The notes under the pieces are model-generated. The model was not told the origin of the DNA. It did not search any database and saw only the letters and a program-made list of their open reading frames with translations. Positions 8,455 through 16,418 of a DNA stretch of 64,000 nt are shown here, piece by piece (within the stretch, counting starts at the first letter, position 1; every line of letters starts with the position of its first letter). This DNA comes from Algivirga pacifica. Its GTDB lineage: Bacteria; Bacteroidota; Bacteroidia; Cytophagales; Flammeovirgaceae. The stretch lies in NCBI RefSeq assembly GCF_039543525.1, contig NZ_BAABJX010000015.1, forward strand, positions 1 through 64,000. The letters run 5' to 3'. The position numbers and the translations under genes were made by a program.

Positions 8455-9936
8455 ATGATGAAAAAAACAATCAAATATATAGTAGGTGCTGCGGTACTGG
8501 CACTATCCATGGGAGTGACTTCTTGTTCGGATTTTCTGGAGGAAGAACCACAAAGCTTGTTGGCCCCGGAGAACTTTCCGGCTTCGGCAGATGATGCTGA
8601 CCTTATTTTGGGAGGTATGATGCAATTGATGGATGATTATTATCAGAGAGACTTTTTCTTGTCAGTCGCAGTGACGAGTGATGAGGTAGATGCGAAATAC
8701 ACTAGTGGAGACCGTTATGATATGGATCACTTTACTTATACGGCTTCCAATCAATATTTCAGAGATGTTTGGAGAGATGGCTATAAGGTGATCAGCAGCG
8801 CCAATACGATGATTAAGGATATCCCAGAAACCACTGAATGGGGAAAGCAATACCTGGCGGCAGCGAGGTTCTATAGAGCGATGAACTACTTTCACCTAGT
8901 AAGAATGTTTGGTCCAATTCCATTAAGAACGAAGCCAGTGGAAGCCCTGGAGCAAGCAAGTCAAGTGGATAAGGAGACGGAAGAGGGGATATATACCCAA
9001 ATTGTGGAGGATCTTACGTATGCAGAACAATATCTACCCGTAAGTTGGGCCGGAGCAATTGATGATGGTAGACCAACCATGGGAGCAGCCAAGGTGCTGC
9101 TGTCAAAAGTGTATATCACCATGGCAGGGTATCCATTGAAACAAACCGCATACTATACCAAGGCAGCAGAGAAAGCCAAGGAGGTAATTAATGCAGGAAC
9201 CTATAACCTGGTCAATGATTTTGGCGATTTGTTCAAGGTAGCAACGGAGAATGGGCCGGAACATATTTGGTCTATCCAATACTCTGACCCTAAGGATGGA
9301 GGTACGATGATGACGACACAATCAAGACCTTCCGGAGGAGGAATCAAGGAAGGAGGGTGGTATTTCTGGAATACTTCCGTAGCCTTCATGGATACCTTTG
9401 ACGATATGGATGCGCGTAAGGCGGTGACTTTCTTGGCAGAGATCAAGCAGATGGTTGACGGAGAGGAACAGGTTATTACCTATATCGATTGGGGAGGAGG
9501 AGATCCATTGAAAACAAAGCCTTGTCTAGGAAAATATCAGGATTATGGAGAAGGAAGGTCTTTCAATGATGAAGGAAAACGTACAGGGTTGAACTTTCCA
9601 GTATTCCGTTTGGCAGAGGCCTACCTGATTTTGGCTGAAGCATCCAACGAAGCAAATGGTCCTTCAGCAGAGGCTTATGATGCCATCAACCGTTTGAGAA
9701 CGCGTGCCGGTATGCCAGCTTTGTCTGGACTGGATCAGTCAGGATTGAGAGCAGCAATACAGCAAGAATGGTCTTTTGAGTTGGCACATGAAGCCAAGAG
9801 ACGTTTTAACCTCCTACGTTGGGAGCGATTGGATGAGGTAATGTCTCAGGATGAGCACGGGAAAGTAGGCTATCAGCCTAGTATGAAGTACCTGCCTATT
9901 CCACAGGACGAGACAGACCTTTCAGGCATCGAATAG
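8455..9936 (+). CDS. SusD/RagB-type nutrient-binding lipoprotein
   Basis: A 493-residue surface lipoprotein with lipobox SMGVTSC (Cys24), followed by the acidic SDFLEEEP segment seen after the lipid anchor in SusD proteins. The TPR-like SusD core covers the middle (AARFYRAMNYFHLVRMFGPIPL), and the C-terminal RagB/SusD part contains FPVFRLAEAYLILAEA and FELAHEAKRRFNLLRW. It caps the SusC transporter encoded 17 bp upstream and binds glycan at the cell surface. The two are certainly one operon. Confidence 0.95.
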   Translation: MMKKTIKYIVGAAVLALSMGVTSCSDFLEEEPQSLLAPENFPASADDADLILGGMMQLMDDYYQRDFFLSVAVTSDEVDAKYTSGDRYDMDHFTYTASNQYFRDVWRDGYKVISSANTMIKDIPETTEWGKQYLAAARFYRAMNYFHLVRMFGPIPLRTKPVEALEQASQVDKETEEGIYTQIVEDLTYAEQYLPVSWAGAIDDGRPTMGAAKVLLSKVYITMAGYPLKQTAYYTKAAEKAKEVINAGTYNLVNDFGDLFKVATENGPEHIWSIQYSDPKDGGTMMTTQSRPSGGGIKEGGWYFWNTSVAFMDTFDDMDARKAVTFLAEIKQMVDGEEQVITYIDWGGGDPLKTKPCLGKYQDYGEGRSFNDEGKRTGLNFPVFRLAEAYLILAEASNEANGPSAEAYDAINRLRTRAGMPALSGLDQSGLRAAIQQEWSFELAHEAKRRFNLLRWERLDEVMSQDEHGKVGYQPSMKYLPIPQDETDLSGIE

Positions 9937-9959
9937 TTGAGTGCGATGCTGTTGTAATG

Positions 9960-10016
9960 CTTGGTTTATCGGTTATTGCTTATCGTTTATATTTTATAAG
10001 TGATAACCGATAAACG
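9960..10016. repeat. Inverted pair of heptamer repeats
   Basis: A short array of degenerate heptamers (GTTTATC, GGTTATT, GCTTATC) is followed by its inverted counterpart (GTGATAA, CCGATAA), so the segment can fold into a hairpin. It lies 23 bp after the susD stop and may act as an mRNA end structure. Confidence 0.65.
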
Positions 10017-10025
10017 AGCAGATCG

Positions 10026-10212
10026 CTAGTGGTCTAAACACTAAGCTTTCTGATAGAAATAAAAGGACTACTTCCAAATGGATAAAGGAGGAAGGAAGAA
10101 GGAAGAAGGATAAAGGTATAGGAGTTTCTGGATAATAATCCTTCTTCCTTAATCCTTAAACTGTTTGAAAGTAGCACTCAGTTATAAATTTACTTAGTAA
10201 TCAATCCACTAG
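10026..10212. repeat. 187-bp polypurine/polypyrimidine repeat element, copy 1
   Basis: The ends are imperfect inverted repeats: CTAGTGG...ACTAAG at the left and CTTAGT...CCACTAG at the right. Inside are a purine tract of 7-bp units (GGAAGAA, GGATAAA) and a later pyrimidine tract (CTTCTTCCTT) that can pair with it. Related copies are at 20552-20721 and, inverted and truncated, at 56158-56266. A further fragment (TTTATTTCTATCAGAAAAC...GTTTAGACCACTAG) lies at 32830-32869. No open reading frame is present. Confidence 0.75.
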
Positions 10213-10374
10213 TTTATAGTAACACTATCATAGAATAGAAAAGGCAGACACTATATGCCACGAAGAGTTTGCCTTTTCCTTTCGAATACACTCCATATAG
10301 CGCATCTGGGGAAAGATATTCGGTCAAGTACCGAATTCCTAAATGTAGCACCTTTCACGGTGTATTTATTACCA

Positions 10375-12435
10375 ATGAACAACCTAAAAATGATTTCTAA
10401 ATTATGGAGTAAAAACTTGTGGTTGGGCCAATGGTTCGCCCTGACTACACTACTATTTGTTGGAGCCCTTAAAGGGTATGCGGGAACAATCTATAACTGT
10501 AATACAGTAGCCGAAATTAGGACTGCGATGAGCAATGCAGGCCCCGGCGACGAGATAGTCATTGCCTCAGGAGTATATGAGGCATCGGGAGTTGCAGTAT
10601 CGGGTAGTTCCGCCTATTTCTATGCCAATGCCAATGGAACAGCGGCTAATCCCATTATCATTAGAAGTGCCTCTTCTTCTTCCCCGGCTACCTTGAAGGG
10701 AAGTAATATCAGTAGCCTGACCGTACTGCGGATAGAAGGGGATCACTGGATTGTAAAGGATCTGAAAATTACCAATGGTCAAAAAGGGCTAATCTTTGAT
10801 AACTCAAACTATAGCCAGGCCATTAATTGTGAAGTATATAATATCGGTTATGAAGCCATCCACGTTAGGGATGGATCTGATTATGTAACCATTGATGGTT
10901 GTAATGTACATGATACTGGTAAGTCCAATGCAGGATTTGGAGAAGGGATATACATTGGAACAGATAAGGGGTCATGGAGCAATTACGACCCATACGTAAA
11001 TTATACGACGGTCAAGAACTCTATTATTGGACCGAATGTAGCGGCAGAAGCCTTCGATATTAAGGAGGGAACAAGTGAAACGGTGGTGGAGCACTGCCAA
11101 ATCGATGCGGCAGGACTTTCAGGGTCCAATTATGCCGATTCATTTATTGACCTGAAAGGAGTGAGAACCTATATCCGATGCAATACATTCTACAGGAACA
11201 ATGAATCCAACCTGACTAAGGGGATTGCAGCTATCGATAGGGGAGTTGCTTTGTCCAGCGATGAGCATGCCATTTACAACAATACATTCTATATGAACGG
11301 AGCTTCCAATAATATCGTAGAGGCTTATTCAGGAACCAATGATGTATATGCCTGGGACAATAGTCGAGTGCCATCAGGGGATCTGTATAGTAGTAGAATC
11401 GTGGACCAGTGTTGTCCTTCCTGGTTTACACCAACATCATCTTGTGGAGTGGCTCCAACGCAATATACCTTGTCCATTACCGCAACGAATGGTAGTGTGA
11501 GCAAAAGTCCGAACAAAGCTACTTACAGTGATGGAGAGCAAGTGACACTGACGGCTACACCGAATACGGGTTATCAGTTTGATGGATGGAGTGGTGCAGT
11601 AAGTGGAACCAACAATACCGTAACCCTTACCATGAATAGCAATAAGGCAGTAGTGGCCAACTTCTCTCAGGATACCTCTGGGTCGGGAGGTGGAGGCGGA
11701 ACACCACCTTCTTCTGATATAACACTGGAGTATGAGGAAGGAGATGGTAACCCTGGTAGTAATAGTATGCGTCCTTATATCAATTTGGTAAATAATGGTA
11801 GCAGTGCTATTCCTTATAGTGAGCTGACGGTACGATACTGGTTTACGGTAGATGGAGCCGGATCACCTGTATTTAATGTAGACTACGCACCAATGGGTAA
11901 AAGTAACGTAAATGGAAGCTTTTCAGCAGTGTCAGGAGGTAGTACGGCAGATTATTATATGGAAGTATCCTTTACGGCCGGAGCAGGTAGCCTTGCTGCA
12001 GGAGGAGAGTCGGGACGCATCAAGCTTAGGGCAACCAAGAGCAACTGGGCGAATTATGACGAGACTAATGATTACTCCTACGATGCATCCAAAACATCGC
12101 TGACTCCCCATTCCTTGATTACTGTTTATCGTAATGGAACATTGGTGTGGGGTACAGAACCTTCTGCTAATAGTAGAATGGCAACGGTATCAACGGAGGT
12201 CTTGACCGTATATCCTAACCCATCCAGAGGAAAGATTTTATTGAGAGGGATTTCTGCAGGAGAAGAAGTGACCTTGGAGTTATTCGATTTTACGGGAAAG
12301 AAAGTGCAGGAAGTCAAAGCGATTTCTCAAATAGCCACGTTGGAAGTTGATCTGACTTCACATTCCAAAGGGATGTACTTGTTAGGCGTTCAGCAAGCAG
12401 GGAAACGTACCGTTTTTAAAATTTTTAAAGAGTAG
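10375..12435 (+). CDS. Secreted beta-helix polysaccharide lyase with CBM3 and T9SS sorting domain
   Basis: A 686-residue multidomain protein; the ATG at 10375 precedes a proper signal peptide, whereas the in-frame start at 10255 would put about 40 odd residues before it. The order is signal peptide (1-~36), right-handed parallel beta-helix (~37-355, with TVAEIRTAMSNAGPGDEIVI and repeated N-rich turns), an InlB-B-type repeat (~363-432, GYQFDGWSG), a CBM3 cellulose-binding-type module (~447-597) and a T9SS C-terminal sorting domain (~602-686, YPNPSRGK...). It probably cleaves a uronate polymer by beta-elimination outside the cell and supplies the unsaturated ends needed by GH88 and KduI. The exact PL family is not clear from motifs alone; PL1/PL6/PL9-type and non-lyase helices remain possible. 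CBM3 points to cell-wall-associated substrates. Confidence 0.7.
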   Translation: MNNLKMISKLWSKNLWLGQWFALTTLLFVGALKGYAGTIYNCNTVAEIRTAMSNAGPGDEIVIASGVYEASGVAVSGSSAYFYANANGTAANPIIIRSASSSSPATLKGSNISSLTVLRIEGDHWIVKDLKITNGQKGLIFDNSNYSQAINCEVYNIGYEAIHVRDGSDYVTIDGCNVHDTGKSNAGFGEGIYIGTDKGSWSNYDPYVNYTTVKNSIIGPNVAAEAFDIKEGTSETVVEHCQIDAAGLSGSNYADSFIDLKGVRTYIRCNTFYRNNESNLTKGIAAIDRGVALSSDEHAIYNNTFYMNGASNNIVEAYSGTNDVYAWDNSRVPSGDLYSSRIVDQCCPSWFTPTSSCGVAPTQYTLSITATNGSVSKSPNKATYSDGEQVTLTATPNTGYQFDGWSGAVSGTNNTVTLTMNSNKAVVANFSQDTSGSGGGGGTPPSSDITLEYEEGDGNPGSNSMRPYINLVNNGSSAIPYSELTVRYWFTVDGAGSPVFNVDYAPMGKSNVNGSFSAVSGGSTADYYMEVSFTAGAGSLAAGGESGRIKLRATKSNWANYDETNDYSYDASKTSLTPHSLITVYRNGTLVWGTEPSANSRMATVSTEVLTVYPNPSRGKILLRGISAGEEVTLELFDFTGKKVQEVKAISQIATLEVDLTSHSKGMYLLGVQQAGKRTVFKIFKE

Positions 12436-12441
12436 AGTAAT

Positions 12442-12596
12442 GTTGAGGCCGCTTGCGCGGCTGGTTGAGTAGCACTGTGTGCTGTTGAGTTGTGCTTCGC
12501 ACGTTGAGAATGAGTAATACGGAAAATGCTCAACGGAGCAACGCTCCACTCAACAGCACACAGTGCTACTCAACCAGCTGCGTAAGCAGCCTCAAC
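12442..12596. repeat. 155-bp nested palindrome built of GTTGAG-linked mini-hairpins
   Basis: The left half reads as short self-complementary units (GCCGCTTGCGCGGC, AGCACTGTGTGCT, GTGCTTCGCAC), each separated by GTTGAG. The right half mirrors this with CTCAAC linkers and units such as GGAGCAACGCTCC and CAGCTGCGTAAGCAGC. Thus individual hairpins sit inside one overall inverted repeat. The layout matches 53687-53909, but the AAGGTTGAATA outer arms are absent here. It lies between the lyase and GH2-GH88 genes. Confidence 0.85.
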
Positions 12597-12694
12597 TAAA
12601 GCCATCTTCTCTTATTCACATAGATTAAAAGTATTATTGAAACCGAATAAAAAGCAGTGCTATTTTTTGTGCTTTTTTCAAAACAGTTAGTGAA

Positions 12695-15600
12695 ATGATG
12701 AAAAAGATAAGTCTGTTGATTGTGCTTGCAGCCTTATGGGGAATGCAGGTAATGGGACAATCTTCCTTGCGTTTAACAGAAGGATGGCAATTTGTAAAAG
12801 GAGATTTGGGAGGTGTTTGGGAGGCGGTTCGTCCTGTAAAACCGGGGAGCCCTCAAGCAGTTCCTGTATGGGAAGATATTGCACTTCCACATTCGTATAA
12901 TGGAGAAGATGCTGTAAATCCGGAGGTTCATTACTATCAGGGAGCTGCTTGGTACCGTACTTACCTTTCTATTGATAACCCTTATCAGGATGGCCGAACG
13001 TTATTGCACTTTGAGGGAAGTGGACAACAAACGGAAGTATATGTGTATACTAAGAAAGTGGGGGAGCATATAGGAGGGTATGATGAGTGGGAGGTTGATA
13101 TTACGGAGGCCGTACAGCAGTTCAAAGCCTCTGAAAATGCACAAGTCTACGGAGGGAAAATACCTGTGCTCGTACGCTGCTCCAATGCCCGAGATATTAA
13201 TATGATTCCGTCAGATTTATCGGACTTTACGATTTATGGAGGGTTGTATCGCTATGTTAACCTACGTTACCTCCCTTCAACCTATGTAGATCAATTGACC
13301 TTAAGAACAGAAGTTGACAAAAAGGGTAAAAAAGGACAAATACACATTTCAGGTATACTTAAAAGGTACGGAAAGCAAGCATCATCGCTGAGCGTAAAGC
13401 TATTTACTCCTCAAGGAAAGTTGGTTTGGGAAGGAGAGGAAGAAATAGCTCAGGATGAAAAACAATTTGAGATGGCCAATATCCCATTATCAAAACCTAC
13501 TTTATGGTCAACGGAATCTCCTGAACTATATACTTGTGAGGTGACCTTATCCGTCAATCAGGAACAACAACATCTGAAAGAATACGTAGGTTTTCGTCAT
13601 GTAGAGTTTAAGAAAAAAGGACCCTTTTACCTGAATGGAGAACGCTTGTTGTTGAGAGGAACACACCGCCATGAGGACCATGCTGTGGTAGGACCCGCCA
13701 TGACAGAAGAGATGATGCGACAAGAGATGCTAATGATGAAAGCAATGGGGGTGAACTTTATTCGTCTAGGGCATTATCAACAGTCCTCGATTATTCTGGA
13801 CCTTTGCGACCGCCTGGGGATTCTGGTATGGGAAGAGATTCCTTGGTGCCGAGGAGGATTGGGGGGAGAGGAATACAAAGAGCAAGCCAGGCGTATGCTG
13901 AAAAATATGATTGCCCAACATAGAAACCACACCTCGGTGATTATTTGGGGACTGGGTAATGAGAATGATTGGCCGGGAGATTTCTCTACGTTCGATAAAG
14001 AGAAAATAAGAACCTTTATGAAGGAGTTGAATGACCTGTCCCACACCTTGGACCCCGACCGTAAAACAGCCATTCGACGTTGTGATTTTTGCAAAGATAT
14101 CGTAGACGTTTATTCTCCTTCTATTTGGGCAGGGTGGTATAGAGGTCGATACACCAATTACCAGCAAGTATCTAAGGAGGAAATGGAGGAAGTAGATCAC
14201 TTCTTGCACGTAGAATGGGGAGCAAGCAATCATGCGCGTCGCCATTCTGAAGTACCGGATGAAGGCATCGAAGGAGTGACGTCTATGGGAGCCGATGAAC
14301 GGGAGGGAGATGCCTCCATGTATGGAGGAGAGGCAAGGGTTTCCAAAGACAGTGACTGGACCGAGACGTATGCGTGTAATCTTATAGATTGGCACTTGAA
14401 GGAACAAGAAAAAATGCCTTGGTTGACGGGAACTGCCTACTGGCCTTTCAAGGATTTTGCGACGCCTATTCGTCCAGAAAATCCAGTGCCTTATGTCAAC
14501 CAAAAAGGGGTGATTGAAAGGGACTTTACCAAGAAGGAAGCTTATTATGTTTTCCAGTCGTATTGGACAGAGAAGCCTATGGTTCATATCTACGGACATA
14601 CCTGGCCGGAAAGATGGGGAAAAGAGGGAGAGAAGAAATTGATCAAGGTGTATTCTAATTGTACCAAGGCGGAGTTATTTGTCAATGGTAAAAGTGTAGG
14701 CATGCGTAAGCGCAACAGCCAGGATTTTCCAGCAGCAGGACTACGTTGGAGAACAGTGTTGCAGGAAGGGGAAAACCATGTAAAAGTGATTGCCTATAAA
14801 GGAAAACAAAAAGTAGAGGATGAAATTATCTTCAACTATCAGACAACCTCATGGGGTAAACCAGCACGTTTGGAACTGTCGCATATTAAAACAGAAGGAA
14901 CACAGGAGTGGATAGAAGTCAAAGCCTATGATGCGAATGGCGTACGTTGTCTGGACGCCAAGAATGTGGTAAACTTCTCTGCGGTGGGAGATGGTACATT
15001 ATTGGTTGATAGGGGAACTTCCATTGGGACAAGTAAAATACAGTTGTACAATGGTAGAGCCATGGTGACTTTAAGAAATGAAGGAAAAATGACGGTTGCG
15101 GTAACCTCAGAAGGATTGCCTTCAGCTTTCTTAGAACTAGAGAAAAAGCGTGCTCCCTTTTACTTGGGGGCCTTGGATGATGCGGTAGAGCATTATCGAC
15201 AAGTACTTTCTGAAGAAGCAAAACAAGGGGCAATTCCTAGGAGTATCAAAGAAGATGGAACATTGGAAGGGGTAAAATCCAAGGACTGGACCAGTGGCTT
15301 TTATCCGGGAGTATTATGGCAACTGTACGAGCATTCCCAAGAAGATGCCTATAAGGAAGCGGCAGAACGATGGACGGCTTTGGTGGAAGACCAGCAATGG
15401 AATGGACGAACCCATGATATGGGATTCAAGGTGTATTGTAGCTTTGGTCAGGGATATCGTCTAACACAAAATAAAGCCTATAAGGATATTATTTTGCAGA
15501 GTGCAGCAACACTGTCTACCCGTTTTAAACCAAAGGCAGGAATCTTGCGTTCGTGGGATCATAATAAGGATAAATGGCAATGTCCGGTGATTATTGACAA

Positions 15601-16264
15601 TATGATGAACCTGGAATTGCTGATGGAAGCAGCAAAATGGACAGGGAATACGGAGTGGAGTACGATTGCCAATAGCCATGCCCAAACCACCATGAAGAAT
15701 CATTTCAGGGAGGATTATAGTACGTGGCATGTGGTGGATTATGATACTTTAAGTGGCCAGACCATTAAGAAAAATACGCATCAAGGATATTCAGATGCTT
15801 CTGCTTGGGCCAGAGGACAAGCGTGGGGACTTTATGGGTATACGATGATGTACCGAGAGACGGGGCATATTCCTTATTTGGAGCAAGCGGAGAAAATAGC
15901 GGCCTATTTATTAACCCACCCTAATTTACCGGAAGACAAGGTGCCTTATTGGGATTTTGATGCGCCTGATTTATCTAAAGCTCCTCGGGATGTGTCGGCT
16001 GCAGCAGTGATGGCATCAGCTTTTCTGGATCTGGGTCAACTAAAAGGAGAAGACGAAGGGGTACGTTACAAAGCCATTGGGACGGAGCTATTGGAAACCC
16101 TTTCCGGGCCAGCTTATCGAACGAAAAATTCTCCTTACTTCTTGTTGGAGCATTCTACGGGGTCATTGCCCCATGATTCAGAAATCGACGTTCCTTTGAT
16201 CTATGCAGATTATTATTATCTGGAAGGACTATTAAAACTGAAAAAGATTCATCAGGAACTGTAA
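12695..16264 (+). CDS. Bifunctional glycoside hydrolase, GH2 fused to GH88
   Basis: A 1189-residue exported protein with signal peptide (1-~22). Residues ~25-800 are a GH2 enzyme: sugar-binding jelly roll (RLTEGWQFVKGD), immunoglobulin-like domain, TIM barrel with acid/base Glu423 in GLGNENDW and probable nucleophile Glu507 in HVEWGASNH, then C-terminal DUF4982-like beta domains. Residues ~820-1189 are a GH88 unsaturated glucuronyl hydrolase, with Asp908 in RTHDMGF and Asp968 in IIDNMMNLELL matching the two conserved active-site aspartates of the family in spacing. GH88 removes 4,5-unsaturated uronate from lyase products, and GH2 would remove a beta-linked sugar such as galactose or glucuronate, so one chain could strip alternating residues. 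It sits between the lyase and the HTCS regulator. Confidence 0.88.
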   Translation: MMKKISLLIVLAALWGMQVMGQSSLRLTEGWQFVKGDLGGVWEAVRPVKPGSPQAVPVWEDIALPHSYNGEDAVNPEVHYYQGAAWYRTYLSIDNPYQDGRTLLHFEGSGQQTEVYVYTKKVGEHIGGYDEWEVDITEAVQQFKASENAQVYGGKIPVLVRCSNARDINMIPSDLSDFTIYGGLYRYVNLRYLPSTYVDQLTLRTEVDKKGKKGQIHISGILKRYGKQASSLSVKLFTPQGKLVWEGEEEIAQDEKQFEMANIPLSKPTLWSTESPELYTCEVTLSVNQEQQHLKEYVGFRHVEFKKKGPFYLNGERLLLRGTHRHEDHAVVGPAMTEEMMRQEMLMMKAMGVNFIRLGHYQQSSIILDLCDRLGILVWEEIPWCRGGLGGEEYKEQARRMLKNMIAQHRNHTSVIIWGLGNENDWPGDFSTFDKEKIRTFMKELNDLSHTLDPDRKTAIRRCDFCKDIVDVYSPSIWAGWYRGRYTNYQQVSKEEMEEVDHFLHVEWGASNHARRHSEVPDEGIEGVTSMGADEREGDASMYGGEARVSKDSDWTETYACNLIDWHLKEQEKMPWLTGTAYWPFKDFATPIRPENPVPYVNQKGVIERDFTKKEAYYVFQSYWTEKPMVHIYGHTWPERWGKEGEKKLIKVYSNCTKAELFVNGKSVGMRKRNSQDFPAAGLRWRTVLQEGENHVKVIAYKGKQKVEDEIIFNYQTTSWGKPARLELSHIKTEGTQEWIEVKAYDANGVRCLDAKNVVNFSAVGDGTLLVDRGTSIGTSKIQLYNGRAMVTLRNEGKMTVAVTSEGLPSAFLELEKKRAPFYLGALDDAVEHYRQVLSEEAKQGAIPRSIKEDGTLEGVKSKDWTSGFYPGVLWQLYEHSQEDAYKEAAERWTALVEDQQWNGRTHDMGFKVYCSFGQGYRLTQNKAYKDIILQSAATLSTRFKPKAGILRSWDHNKDKWQCPVIIDNMMNLELLMEAAKWTGNTEWSTIANSHAQTTMKNHFREDYSTWHVVDYDTLSGQTIKKNTHQGYSDASAWARGQAWGLYGYTMMYRETGHIPYLEQAEKIAAYLLTHPNLPEDKVPYWDFDAPDLSKAPRDVSAAAVMASAFLDLGQLKGEDEGVRYKAIGTELLETLSGPAYRTKNSPYFLLEHSTGSLPHDSEIDVPLIYADYYYLEGLLKLKKIHQEL

Positions 16265-16326
16265 ATGGATTTTATAAGGTGTTTTTTTTACATTTAAAAA
16301 TAAAAAATTTACTTTAATGAAGAATA

Positions 16327-16353
16327 GGTGCTTTCCCAGTAGGGGGAAGTACC
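16327..16353. terminator. Possible hairpin after the GH2-GH88 gene
   Basis: GGTGCTTTCCC and GGGGGAAGTACC pair across a 4-nt loop (AGTA) about 65 bp after the GH2-GH88 stop. No strong T-run follows directly, so this may be a weak terminator or an mRNA-end stem. Confidence 0.35.
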
Positions 16354-16418
16354 TTATGATTACACTTTTTAATAATTCAAAGACCTAACGATTATCTAGG
16401 TTTAACTGATCCAATACT

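Noticed and set aside
13766..14599. 277-codon minus-strand frame inside the GH2-GH88 gene
   Set aside because: It is antisense to the GH2 barrel with its catalytic motifs and has no recognisable domain, so it is a shadow.
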